Source: Legionellaceae bacterium UBA6148 (GTDB lineage: Bacteria; Pseudomonadota; Gammaproteobacteria; Legionellales; Legionellaceae). From it: a stretch of 64,000 bases of DNA. This document shows positions 40,290 through 48,310 of this stretch, in pieces (position 1 is the stretch's first letter; each line of letters begins with the position of its first letter). The notes beneath the pieces were generated by a model. The model worked only from the letters and a program-made list of their open reading frames with translations. It ran no database searches and was not told where the DNA came from. Where the stretch lies: NCBI GenBank assembly GCA_002423125.1, contig DIUW01000054.1:5137-69136 (forward strand), read 5' to 3'. A program made the translations under genes and the position numbers.

Positions 40290-41730
40290 TAAAATAATTT
40301 AAATCCAATTCTCTTGCTGCTTTAACGTCATCAAGGCGTTTGACCGGGAGCGTATGTGGTGCATTTTTGAGGAGATCAGGTTGCTGTTTCGCTTCGGCTA
40401 AAATCGCTTTCATTGCTTCGACAAATTCATCCAATGTTTCCTTCGACTCGGTTTCTGTTGGTTCAATGAGTAAGCATTCTGGAACTAGAAGTGGAAAATA
40501 AGTCGTTGGTGCGTGCATATTGTAATCGAGCAATCGTTTGGCGAGCTCCATTGCGTTGATATTGTAGTTTTTCTTTTCGTTACTCAAGGTGAGTAAAAAT
40601 TCATGGCTTGCACGTCGCTCAGGATAAGCAGGGGTAAATCCCGCTTTGGTTAACTCCGTGAGTAAGTAGTTGGCATTGAGCGTCGCGTATTCTGCAACAC
40701 GATGTAAACCGTCTGTGCCTAAGACGAGAATGTAAAAATAGGCTCGAAGTAAAATGCCAGCATTACCCATAAAACACGATAATCGACCAATGCTTTGCGG
40801 GGAGTCATCCTGAGTCGACCAGCGATAACCTTCTGCTGTTTGCATAACCAGTGGAGTGGGTAAAAAAGGCAAAAGTCGGTTTGATACTGCAATGGGACCA
40901 GAGCCAGGGCCGCCGCCGCCATGTGGTGTTGCGAAGGTTTTATGTAAGTTCATGTGCATGACATCAAACCCCATATCGCCAGGCCTTACTTTGCCTAAAA
41001 TTGCATTTAAATTCGCACCATCATAATATAGAAGACCACCGGCTTGATGAACAATGCCCGCAACATCTTTAATGTTGCTCATGAATAATCCTAATGTGGA
41101 CGGATTCGTGAGCATGATCCCTGCTGTTTTGGAACTGACATGCTGGCGTAATATGTCGAGATCAATGTCACCCGTTTTACCGGTAGAGATCTCAATGATT
41201 TTATAACCACACATGACGGCCGAGGCCGGATTGGTTCCATGAGCGGCATCCGGGATAATGATTTCAGTTCGCTCATGATCGCCTCTGGATTGATGATAGG
41301 CTTTGATCATAGCGACACCTGCAAATTCGCCTTGTGACCCTGCCATAGGCGTTAGCGATACTCCGGGTAATCCGGTTATTTCAGCTAAAAATTGTTGCAG
41401 CTCGAAAAGTGTCTGTAAAAATCCTTGGCTAACCTCTTCACTCGCGAGCGGATGACGACTCACGAATCCTGGAAGTGATGCGGCTTTGTGCACGCCGCGA
41501 GGATTATATTTCATGGTGCACGACCCGAGTGGGTAAAATTGGGTGTCAATCGAAAAATTCTTTCGAGATAAATTGGTGTAATGACGAACGACTTGTAATT
41601 CGGAACAAGAAGGCCATTTTGGCGGTGACTTTCGTAAAAATGCTTCAGGAATGGCATGGCTTTCTGAGTGAAGCTGAGGCGCTTGTGCAGTTGCCTGACG
41701 ATTGGATTGCGACCGTTCAAAAATTAACAT
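40267..41730 (-). CDS. gcvPB: Glycine dehydrogenase (P protein) subunit 2
   Basis: The beta subunit of the two-chain P protein, a PLP enzyme that decarboxylates glycine. The 487 residues include SIDTQFYPLGSCTMKYNPR, the phosphate/PLP region MAGSQGEFAGVAMIKAYH and the PLP lysine in MHMNLHKTFATPHGGGGPGS. The C-terminal AARELDLNYFN is followed by TRCSSF, which comes from a dispersed 23-bp repeat rather than the usual family ending. The start overlaps the YciI-like gene by 7 bases. Expected to be functional. Confidence 0.95.
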   Translation of the reverse strand: MLIFERSQSNRQATAQAPQLHSESHAIPEAFLRKSPPKWPSCSELQVVRHYTNLSRKNFSIDTQFYPLGSCTMKYNPRGVHKAASLPGFVSRHPLASEEVSQGFLQTLFELQQFLAEITGLPGVSLTPMAGSQGEFAGVAMIKAYHQSRGDHERTEIIIPDAAHGTNPASAVMCGYKIIEISTGKTGDIDLDILRQHVSSKTAGIMLTNPSTLGLFMSNIKDVAGIVHQAGGLLYYDGANLNAILGKVRPGDMGFDVMHMNLHKTFATPHGGGGPGSGPIAVSNRLLPFLPTPLVMQTAEGYRWSTQDDSPQSIGRLSCFMGNAGILLRAYFYILVLGTDGLHRVAEYATLNANYLLTELTKAGFTPAYPERRASHEFLLTLSNEKKNYNINAMELAKRLLDYNMHAPTTYFPLLVPECLLIEPTETESKETLDEFVEAMKAILAEAKQQPDLLKNAPHTLPVKRLDDVKAARELDLNYFNTRCSSF

Positions 41731-42032
41731 AGCTTACCTTCCGATTTTAAAATGAGTTCGTTGATTTCATCACGATGTTTGACAGGGGTAAATTCAATGA
41801 GTCGGTAATCAGCAATCTCTGCGAGGCAATAGGGATCCTCCTGCAATATCGACTCAAGGTAGGTTTTATCCGTGGTCAGTGCAATCAGTATGCCACCTAT
41901 GCGCGGTATTTGGGGCCCCGATGCCAAGAACAAGCCTTTTTGGTAGTAAGCGTCAAGAAACTGTCGATGTGCCTGTAAATATTTATCAACTTCTTTGATA
42001 GGGGCTTTGTAGGTGATTTCAACAATAAACAT
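41724..42032 (-). CDS. YciI-like family protein inside the gcv operon
   Basis: A 102-residue protein of the YciI/YCII ferredoxin-like fold: FIVEITYKAPIKEVDKYLQA at the start, HRQFLDAYYQKGLFLASGPQ with the conserved His and Gly-Pro, and DPYCLAEIADYRLIEFTPVK at the end. The biochemical role of most YciI proteins is unknown; some act as dehalogenase- or enolase-like helpers. It lies 3 bases after gcvPA and overlaps gcvPB by 7 bases, so it is co-translated with the P-protein subunits, an unusual place. Confidence 0.85.
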   Translation of the reverse strand: MFIVEITYKAPIKEVDKYLQAHRQFLDAYYQKGLFLASGPQIPRIGGILIALTTDKTYLESILQEDPYCLAEIADYRLIEFTPVKHRDEINELILKSEGKLC

Positions 42033-42035
42033 GGA

Positions 42036-43400
42036 TCAGTGCTCCGTCATGATGATTTCGAGTTGCTTCGCGTATTGCTGAATATCGCTCGAGGTTCGCA
42101 TTTCTGTGGCGCATACGAGCAAGGTATTGTGCAGCATAGGATAATGTGATTCGATGGCGTAGCCTCCTGCGATAGATGCGTTGTTTAAACGCTGCAGAAC
42201 AAGCGGTACGGGTTGATTGAGTTTGATGACGCATTCATGAAAATAAGGGGCATTGAAAACCTGCTCCACACCTTGAATTGACGTGAGTGCCGTCATTAAC
42301 TCGCGCGTGTTTTGGTGGCATGCGATTGCAGTTTGTCGAAGTCCTTCAGAGCCGAGTAAACTCATATGAATGGTTGCGGCGGTCACTAAAAGCCCTTGAT
42401 TAGTGCAAATGTTCGAGGTGGCTTTGCCTCGACGAATGTGTTGTTCACGCGCTTGCAAGGTGAGAGTAAATCCAGTTTTTCCGTCCTTATCCAGCGTGCG
42501 GCCGATAAGTCGCCCTGGTAGTTGCCGAACGTATTTCATTCGCGTGCTAAAAAAACCAAAATAGGGTCCACCCGATGCCATTGGACAACCGAATGGTTGG
42601 CCTTCGCCACAGACAATATCCACACCATTTTGTCCCCAACTCCCGGGAGCTTTTAGAAGGCCTAATGACATGGGGTTGACACAAGCAATGCTAATGGTTT
42701 GGTTTGTGTGAGCCCAATCGGTGAGGGCATCAACTTGTTCAAGACAACCAAAAAAATTGGGTTGTGCGATGACGAGCGCAGTAATATCTTCACCTTGATA
42801 TTTTTCTACGGCTTGAAGCGCGGTTATGCCAGAGGTGGGATCAAAGGGTAACGTGATTATTTCGATATGTTGATTCCGGACGATGGTTTCAAGAGTTTGA
42901 CGATAGAATGGGTGAACCGTTCCAGCAACTAAAACGCGATTTGTCTTACTCTGTGTGTTGATTCGCACGGCCATTAAGACCGCCTCGGCAAGCGCTGTTG
43001 CTCCATCATATAGCGATGAATTAGCGACTTCCATACCGGTGAGTTCGGCAATCATGGTTTGGAATTCATACAACAGTTGAAGCGTTCCTTGGCTTGCTTC
43101 TGCTTGATAAGGCGTATAAGCAGTAAGGAATTCGCCGCGGGAAGCAATATCCCATACGGCTGAGGGGATGTGATGCTCATAACAGCCTGCTCCGATAAAG
43201 CAAATGCCATTTTGATTGGTATTGGCCATCGATTGTGCTTTTTGCAGCATAGCCATTTCGCTCATCCCATCAGGAATGCCAGTGAGTCGACCATAACGTA
43301 GTGCTTCAGGTATTTCATCAAATAACGTTTGAATATTCGGTACGCCAATGTGTTTGAGCATTTCCTCTGTGTCGGCTTGGGTATGAGGGATATAGGGCAT
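42036..43400 (-). CDS. gcvPA: Glycine dehydrogenase (P protein) subunit 1
   Basis: The alpha subunit of the split P protein. It is 454 residues, begins MPYIPHTQADTEEMLKHIGV and contains FIGAGCYEHHIPSAVWDIAS, FLTAYTPYQAEASQGTLQLL YEFQ and the GEGQPFGCPMASGGPYFGFF region typical of GcvPA. It pairs with GcvPB encoded downstream. The split form is common in Legionellales and Gram-positives, in contrast to the single-chain GcvP of E. coli. gcvH ends 2 bases before it. Confidence 0.96.
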   Translation of the reverse strand: MPYIPHTQADTEEMLKHIGVPNIQTLFDEIPEALRYGRLTGIPDGMSEMAMLQKAQSMANTNQNGICFIGAGCYEHHIPSAVWDIASRGEFLTAYTPYQAEASQGTLQLLYEFQTMIAELTGMEVANSSLYDGATALAEAVLMAVRINTQSKTNRVLVAGTVHPFYRQTLETIVRNQHIEIITLPFDPTSGITALQAVEKYQGEDITALVIAQPNFFGCLEQVDALTDWAHTNQTISIACVNPMSLGLLKAPGSWGQNGVDIVCGEGQPFGCPMASGGPYFGFFSTRMKYVRQLPGRLIGRTLDKDGKTGFTLTLQAREQHIRRGKATSNICTNQGLLVTAATIHMSLLGSEGLRQTAIACHQNTRELMTALTSIQGVEQVFNAPYFHECVIKLNQPVPLVLQRLNNASIAGGYAIESHYPMLHNTLLVCATEMRTSSDIQQYAKQLEIIMTEH

Positions 43401-43402
43401 GT

Positions 43403-43792
43403 TTAATGATCCCCTTCGATGCTGGCGCTGTATTGCTCGGCATTTAACAATTGTTCAATTTGATCGTTATGATTGATTGATAATTTAACTAACCACGCTT
43501 TGCCATAAGGGTCATCATTTAAAAGGGCAGGATTGTCGGTTACGTCTTGATTCACAGCAATCACGACGCCACTGATTGGGGCATAAAAATCAGCGGCCGC
43601 TTTAACCGACTCAAGAACGCCCAGTTCATCACCAGCCGATACGGTTTTTCCAACGTCTGGAAGCTCAATAAAGACCAAATCGCCAAGCAGCTGTTGAGCA
43701 TGATCGGTTATACCAACTCGGACTTCGTTGGCCTCTTTATCGAGCCATTCATGAGTTGACGTGTATTTTAAATTTTCTGGGACTTGAGTCAT
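43403..43792 (-). CDS. gcvH: Glycine cleavage system H protein
   Basis: The lipoyl carrier of the glycine cleavage system, 129 residues. The lipoylated lysine is in LGVLESVKAAADFYAPISG (~K64). It begins with the conserved LKYTSTHEWLDKEANEVRVG and LGDLVFIELPDVGKTV. It shuttles the aminomethyl group between P, T and L proteins. It follows gcvT by 9 bases and precedes gcvPA by 2, in the order T-H-PA-PB. Confidence 0.98.
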   Translation of the reverse strand: MTQVPENLKYTSTHEWLDKEANEVRVGITDHAQQLLGDLVFIELPDVGKTVSAGDELGVLESVKAAADFYAPISGVVIAVNQDVTDNPALLNDDPYGKAWLVKLSINHNDQIEQLLNAEQYSASIEGDH

Positions 43793-43801
43793 GAGATATC
43801 C

Positions 43802-44890
43802 TTATGATTGAGAGGCTTGAATAGGGTAAAAGCGAGGTTTCCCGACGATTACGGGATATAATTTATTGCGTATTTCAACGCTGATGTCTTGGCTCATGGG
43901 CGTGGGAATACGCGCCAATGCAATCGAGCATGATAATGTGGGGGAATAGCTGCCACTGGTAATCACTCCTGCAGCGACACCGTCCACGAATACGCGCTGG
44001 CCGCTTCGCATCACGGCTTTATCTTTTAAGGTGAGGCCGACAAGCTTGCGTTTGACGCCAAATTGTTTTTGCGACTGCAGTGCGCCCATGCCAATAAAAT
44101 GACGATCATGCGGTTCCCAGGTTACCGTCCATTCAAGACCGGACTCCAAGGGGGAGGTTGTTTCATCCATGTCTTGGCCATAAAGCAGCATCCCAGACTC
44201 TAGCCGAAGCGTATCGCGTGCGGCTAAACCGCAGGGGCGAATTCCTGCATTCATCAAGTCAGTCCATAGTGTTTCAATGTACTCTTGTGGCATGACAATT
44301 TCTAAGCCATCTTCGCCGGTATAGCCCGTTCGAGCGAAGAACCAGTTGTCGACATCCACACATTCAAAGCGCGCAAGAGTTGATATGGCATCGGCTTGAG
44401 CCGGTGATAAAATGGTTAGTAATTTCTGAATAGCAAGGGGTCCTTGAACGGCTAGCATCGCTAAATCATGGCGTTCTTGAAGGCCAGAAGAAAAGCCTTG
44501 AACTCTCTCACGCAGCCACATTAAATCACGATCGCGTGTAGCTGAATTTAATATTAAGCGATAATTATCAGACGTTCGTTGATAGACAATCAAATCATCA
44601 ATGATACCACCGTATTCGTTGCACATTGGGCTATATAAAGCACGCCCAGTATGGTGGAGTTTATCCACGTCATGCGTTAACAATTTTCGCAAAAATTGCC
44701 GTGTTCCAGCGCCGAGAACATCAACCACGGTCATGTGCGAGACATCAAATACTCCCGCATCTCGACGTACGATGTGATGCTCTTCTAACTGTGATCCATA
44801 ATGTAATGGCATTTCCCATCCATGAAAATCAACCATTCGAGCATGATTAGCAAGGTGTTTTGCATACAGTGGTGTTTTGGCAGTTGTCAT
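43802..44890 (-). CDS. gcvT: Glycine cleavage system T protein (aminomethyltransferase)
   Basis: GcvT transfers the methylene group from the H protein to tetrahydrofolate, releasing ammonia. The 362 residues start TPLYAKHLANHARMVDFHGW EMPLHYG and include FDVSHMTVVDVLGAG, FFARTGYTGEDGLEI and AARDTLRLESGMLLYGQDMD. It is the first gene of the operon, with a promoter at 44925-44952. I saw no glycine riboswitch in the ~60 bases upstream. Confidence 0.98.
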   Translation of the reverse strand: MTTAKTPLYAKHLANHARMVDFHGWEMPLHYGSQLEEHHIVRRDAGVFDVSHMTVVDVLGAGTRQFLRKLLTHDVDKLHHTGRALYSPMCNEYGGIIDDLIVYQRTSDNYRLILNSATRDRDLMWLRERVQGFSSGLQERHDLAMLAVQGPLAIQKLLTILSPAQADAISTLARFECVDVDNWFFARTGYTGEDGLEIVMPQEYIETLWTDLMNAGIRPCGLAARDTLRLESGMLLYGQDMDETTSPLESGLEWTVTWEPHDRHFIGMGALQSQKQFGVKRKLVGLTLKDKAVMRSGQRVFVDGVAAGVITSGSYSPTLSCSIALARIPTPMSQDISVEIRNKLYPVIVGKPRFYPIQASQS

Positions 44891-44924
44891 CGATTTTTTT
44901 TATTGTTATGAGGAGTAGTACATG

Positions 44925-44952
44925 ATTATATCAAGAGAATGAGGCTTAGCAA
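44925..44952 (-). promoter_or_regulatory. Sigma-70-type promoter of the gcv operon
   Basis: On the minus strand TTGCTA (44952-44947), a 16-base spacer and a perfect TATAAT (44930-44925) lie just upstream of gcvT, giving a leader of under 30 bases. The site begins right after the stop of the relE remnant. Confidence 0.6.
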
Positions 44953-44953
44953 G

Positions 44954-45151
44954 CTAACGATAAATTTCTTTGCGATGACCTACAGAGAGCACCAAAACGG
45001 TTACCGTTTCATCTTTAATCTGGCAAATAATTCGATAGTCACCAACACGATAACGCCACAATCCAGACTTATTATACGCTAGTGCTTTGCCTTGTTGCTT
45101 AGGATCTTCTGCGGTGCAAACACGATTTTCTAAATAATCAAAAATTCTTAG
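44954..45151 (-). pseudogene. RelE/ParE-type toxin remnant lacking its N-terminus
   Basis: The frame reads LRIFDYLENRVCTAEDPKQQ GKALAYNKSGLWRYRVGDYR, then IICQIKDETVTVLVLSVGHR and KEIYR, the C-terminal two thirds of a RelE-type mRNA interferase including the WRYRVGDYRI core. A TGA (45152-45154) directly precedes it and there is no start codon, so it cannot be made as a full toxin. Its 5' end overlaps the hipB remnant on the other strand. No matching antitoxin is present. Confidence 0.75.
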
Positions 45152-45326
45152 TCAAAATACGGTTGGGAGTGGTTTTAAATTGAATCAAACAACAGTCTCT
45201 AGCATTGAACAAGGAGCGCCAGGCACTCGACTCGAGACCTTATTTCGTATGCTTGCAGCTCTTGATCTTGAGATGGTTATCCGACCTAAAACAGATGCAA
45301 ATGATAGCAGTGGAGATAACTGGTAA
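45138..45326 (+). pseudogene. HipB-type antitoxin remnant (5' truncated)
   Basis: The frame reads SQNTVGSGFKLNQTTVSSIE QGAPGTRLETLFRMLAALDL EMVIRPKT and stops at 45324. This is the recognition half of a HipB helix-turn-helix antitoxin (L-Q-T-T-V-S-x-I-E-x-G...TLF-x-L-A-A-L-D-L). The first ~20-25 residues are missing. Its TAA abuts the ATG of the hipA remnant as in a normal hipBA operon. Confidence 0.7.
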
Positions 45327-45530
45327 ATGGGACGAAAAAAGCAATACCACGATCTTTATGTTTATATGAACGAACTTTTTGTTGGTACGCTCATTAATAT
45401 GGAGAGCGCCATTAGCCATGTTACTCAAGCATTACCTTCGCATTTTCCTTCTAGTATTTGTGATTCAATATTTTCGGGGATGCGAAAAATTAAAAATCGA
45501 TGTAGAAGCAATTCCCTGTCAACTGACTAG
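45327..45530 (+). pseudogene. HipA-type kinase remnant with internal deletion
   Basis: The 67-codon frame begins MGRKKQYHDLYVYMNELFVG TLIN, the normal HipA N-terminus. It then jumps directly to ISHVTQALPSHFPSSICDSI FSGMRKIKNR, which resembles the extreme HipA C-terminus. The whole catalytic kinase body (~350 residues expected) is lost in an in-frame deletion. A product may still be translated but cannot be a kinase. Confidence 0.65.
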
Positions 45531-45683
45531 CGCTTGTTTTAAAATTAGCTATACTTCATTTAGTGGGCAATATTCGCCCATATTGGGCGCTTAGCCCTTA
45601 CTCAGTTGAATGAAGAGCAGTGAGATCTGTTCAGTTTATATATCCATTGGAATCCAGTCGCTTCAGTTCCGATGGGTATGGGT

Positions 45684-45707
45684 GGGGACCCGAGTTGTCG
45701 GGTCCCC
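45684..45707 (+). terminator. Perfect hairpin ahead of the small His-rich gene
   Basis: GGGGACCCGA-GTTG-TCGGGTCCCC is a 10-bp perfect stem with a 4-base loop, followed by GTTGGTTTTATT. It lies 30 bases before the ATG at 45738, so it could be a terminator of the hipA remnant or a leader structure of the next gene. The preceding 150 bases contain no gene. Confidence 0.55.
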
Positions 45708-45737
45708 GTTGGTTTTATTCATGAAAGGATGTCTATC

Positions 45738-45986
45738 ATGTCTGAACGATTACAACATACTACGGCAAGCATGCGTGCTAAAATGCTCCAACGTTATGGC
45801 GATGTTCTTCACCATAAACACGATAAAAATCATACTCCATACCGACAACATTGTCGATCTCACCCGGTTCAAAAACACCTCAATGGTCAAGAAGGAGAAC
45901 AAAAAGTCAATTCCTCTACGGGTCATGTTAGAGAGTGGAATTTACGAAAATTTTGCACACGAGTAGCTAAAGGAAATGTTCATTGA
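45738..45986 (+). CDS. Small basic, histidine-rich hypothetical protein
   Basis: From ATG 45738 (GAAAGGA 8 bases upstream) the product has 82 residues with about a dozen histidines and many Lys/Arg, for example LHHKHDKNHTPYRQHCRSHP. It has two cysteines, no membrane segment and no recognised family. The His/Cys pattern could bind metal or nucleic acid, but that is only suggested by composition. Reading may be overlapped by another frame (45610-45966). The ribosome site favours this one. Confidence 0.45.
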   Translation: MSERLQHTTASMRAKMLQRYGDVLHHKHDKNHTPYRQHCRSHPVQKHLNGQEGEQKVNSSTGHVREWNLRKFCTRVAKGNVH

Positions 45987-45993
45987 TTGATTT

Positions 45994-46069
45994 AACGCCA
46001 TTCTCAACTTTCGTGACCGAGCCCTGATTTTGAACTGATCGGGCAAGGGCTCGAACGTTGAGCGTGGTG
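45994..46069. repeat. Dispersed inverted repeat, copy 1
   Basis: AACGCCATTCTCAACTTTCG opens the unit and CGAACGTTGAGCGTGGTG closes it in imperfect inversion, with GAACTGATCGGGCAAGGG in the centre. The same building blocks occur in reversed order at 55020-55089. Confidence 0.65.
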
Positions 46070-46161
46070 CTATTTATTACTTTTTCCAGGTTCAAAATCC
46101 CCTCATCCGCCCTACGGGCACCTTCTGCCCATGTCTGGGGAGAAGGGAAAATTGAAGGACG

Positions 46162-46770
46162 TTATTTGGAGGGGTGGTCGATCAGTTGATAATATTTAAA
46201 TAATTTCACCACACGAAGTACACCCGTTGTTTTTTTAGCGATGTCGATGACCCAATTGGCTTGGTCTAACATAACGTCGCCCATCAAATAAACCACTTGG
46301 TCGGCAGTGACTATTTTGAATGTTCGCGGGTTGATTTCGGAATCTGCTATGATTTGAGCACGAATTTTAGCCGTAATCCAGCTGTCTCTGGTGATATGTG
46401 TTCTATACGGTTTTGTGCTGATGAACTTAAATAAACGGCGATAATCCAGCTTTGCTTTTTCTACCCGTCTGTAGGCTTCCTCACGCATTTCGGTTGTTTC
46501 TACATGGCCTGCAAGTAGAATGTCGCCATTAAAAACAGCCAGCTCAATGTGGCACGTTGGGCACTGAAATAAGTCATCTTCATACAGCGCATGATTGGTA
46601 GAGGCGTTGAGCTCAATATCATTGAATGAGTGAAGTGCTGAATGGCGATCATAAATAAGCCCAGCCCCCGTCCAAATACTGCCAATGCAGCTTGATAGGA
46701 GTATGCAGCTACATGCTAAGAGTATATACCTCGCACGCAGCATATGTTTTTTTAGGCTCATTCGATCCAT
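46162..46770 (-). CDS. BON-domain lipoprotein (DolP paralogue)
   Basis: From ATG 46770 the protein has 202 residues with an N-terminal signal peptide and lipobox ILLSSC, so it is lipid-anchored. Two BON-like repeats follow. The second (~115-195) reads ITRDSWITAKIRAQIIADSE and VYLMGDVMLDQANWVIDIAK, while the first (~65-105) is degenerate but keeps GDILLAGHVETTEMREEAYR. It lies 7 bases after dolP and is probably a divergent duplicate; BON domains bind phospholipid. The role is uncertain. Confidence 0.75.
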   Translation of the reverse strand: MDRMSLKKHMLRARYILLACSCILLSSCIGSIWTGAGLIYDRHSALHSFNDIELNASTNHALYEDDLFQCPTCHIELAVFNGDILLAGHVETTEMREEAYRRVEKAKLDYRRLFKFISTKPYRTHITRDSWITAKIRAQIIADSEINPRTFKIVTADQVVYLMGDVMLDQANWVIDIAKKTTGVLRVVKLFKYYQLIDHPSK

Positions 46771-46777
46771 CCGTCCA

Positions 46778-47341
46778 TTAAACAATATATTGAAAAATCT
46801 TAACAACCTTACGAACGCCAGGAACCTGTCGCGCAACGTTTACTGCCAAATCGGCCTGCTCATGAGTTGCTATTCCCATGAGATAAACCGTTGCATTTTC
46901 TGTGATAATGCGAATTGAACCGGACTCAAGTCCATTTTGGGTAAGCATTTTAGTGCGTACATGCCCTGATATTAATGAATCTTTACTGTGTTGCGTAATT
47001 GAAATAGGCTCATTGACGGTGAGCTCATCATAGACACGGCGGACATTCGGCGTTTCTCGAGAAACTTTTTCAGCGATGACTTTGAGCTGAGTTGATGTTG
47101 CTTCACCTGTAAGCAGTACGACCTGATTAAAGCTTGTGATGGAAATATGCGAGTCACGGAAACGTCGATCGTTGGCAAGCGCGCGATTGATGACGTAAAA
47201 AATTCGCGAATCCCTTTCAATCATCGAGAGGCTTCGTCGATCATAAACCATCATGCTGCCCGCCGTCCCAACGACCATTACGCCGACACAACCACTGATA
47301 AGTCCACTTAATACTAAAAAAATGATAGCTTTAAACTTCAT
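46778..47341 (-). CDS. dolP: DolP (YraP) dual BON-domain outer-membrane lipoprotein
   Basis: DolP binds anionic phospholipid and keeps the outer membrane and its assembly machinery intact. The 187-residue protein has the lipobox LISGC, VVGTAGSMMVYDRRSLSMIE after it, and two BON domains (~45-115 and ~120-187) with VVLLTGEATSTQLKVIAEKV and VYLMGIATHEQADLAVNVAR. The gene order yraN-diaA-dolP is that of E. coli. Confidence 0.94.
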   Translation of the reverse strand: MKFKAIIFLVLSGLISGCVGVMVVGTAGSMMVYDRRSLSMIERDSRIFYVINRALANDRRFRDSHISITSFNQVVLLTGEATSTQLKVIAEKVSRETPNVRRVYDELTVNEPISITQHSKDSLISGHVRTKMLTQNGLESGSIRIITENATVYLMGIATHEQADLAVNVARQVPGVRKVVKIFQYIV

Positions 47342-47347
47342 ATCGAT

Positions 47348-47947
47348 TTACCCCGTCATTTGACCAAATAAAGATTGATCAATTAAATCGCAAAAACAAT
47401 GCAATATAAATAAATGCATTTCTCGAATCAGTGCAGGATGATCTCCTGGCACTCTTAATTCAATATCTTCAGGCCCTAAATGATTCACTAATAAACCACC
47501 TTCTCGCCCATTTAATGCAATGATATCGATTCCCCGATCATGCGCTGCATCGATGGCATGTAGTATGCCATTGGAGTTTCCTGATGTGGTTAATGTGAGC
47601 AAGAGATCGCCTTGTTGTCCCAGAGCCTGTATCTGGCGTGCAAATAATAATTCACTATGGCCTTCATTTGCAATGCCCGATAGGATGGATACATCGGCTG
47701 AAAGCGTGATAACCGGTAATGGAGGGCGATCAACTTCAAAATGATTCATCAGAGCGGCAGAAAAATGCAAGCAATTGGCAGCTGAACCGCCATGACCACA
47801 CAGTAATATTTTGTTGTCGCGTAGCAAACAATCGACCAAACGTTGTCCTGCAGTTGCAATGGGAGAGGCCAATGTGTCTGCTAAAGTCATTTTGGCTTCA
47901 ATGCTCATGCCGAACAAATGTCGTACTCGTTCTTCAAGTTGTTCCAT
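47348..47947 (-). CDS. diaA: DiaA, SIS-domain DnaA initiator-associating protein
   Basis: DiaA is a tetrameric SIS-fold protein that promotes DnaA assembly at the origin. The 199 residues include ILLCGHGGSAANCLHFSAAL and LLLTLTTSGNSNGILHAIDA, the SIS phosphosugar-binding loops, and IREMHLFILHCFCDLIDQSL at the end. It could be GmhA by sequence alone, but the yraN-diaA-dolP context makes DiaA the better call. Confidence 0.92.
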   Translation of the reverse strand: MEQLEERVRHLFGMSIEAKMTLADTLASPIATAGQRLVDCLLRDNKILLCGHGGSAANCLHFSAALMNHFEVDRPPLPVITLSADVSILSGIANEGHSELLFARQIQALGQQGDLLLTLTTSGNSNGILHAIDAAHDRGIDIIALNGREGGLLVNHLGPEDIELRVPGDHPALIREMHLFILHCFCDLIDQSLFGQMTG

Positions 47948-47956
47948 TTTGTTTTT

Positions 47957-48307
47957 TCATCCAGTAAACGCGTTACTTATCCAATTTAATTGAGGAGGCT
48001 TTCCCTCAATGCAGACTACATCAAACCGCACAGCAACGTTGTTGTGTAAGTTGTGTACTAACAGATAAAGCGATGCTGTTCGGAGTAACTTGTGTTGCTT
48101 ACCGTAGGTGATGCTTTCTATCGCACCACCGTGAGACGCTGTGGCTCGAGAGCGCACTTCAACAAATACGATATGATCCTTGTCTCGCATGATTAAATCA
48201 ATTTCACCCAGTTTACAGCGATAATTACTTTCAACCCATTTCATGCCTTGCGCGATTAGATAATCCCGCGCAATCTCTTCTGCCGCTAGTCCTGCGATTA
48301 TTGACAT
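47957..48307 (-). CDS. yraN: YraN, UPF0102 nuclease-fold family protein
   Basis: 116 residues with the endonuclease-like fold of UPF0102: GLAAEEIARDYLIAQGMKWV, YRCKLGEIDLIMRDKDHIVF with the Glu-Ile-Asp and VEVRSR catalytic-type residues, and VRFDVVCIEG. The cellular role is not settled. It is coupled to diaA 9 bases downstream, and parB ends 3 bases upstream. Confidence 0.94.
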   Translation of the reverse strand: MSIIAGLAAEEIARDYLIAQGMKWVESNYRCKLGEIDLIMRDKDHIVFVEVRSRATASHGGAIESITYGKQHKLLRTASLYLLVHNLHNNVAVRFDVVCIEGKPPQLNWISNAFTG

Positions 48308-48310
48308 TGT

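Noticed and set aside
44891..44953. Glycine riboswitch ahead of gcvT
   Set aside because: The leader after the promoter is under 30 bases, too short for a glycine aptamer.
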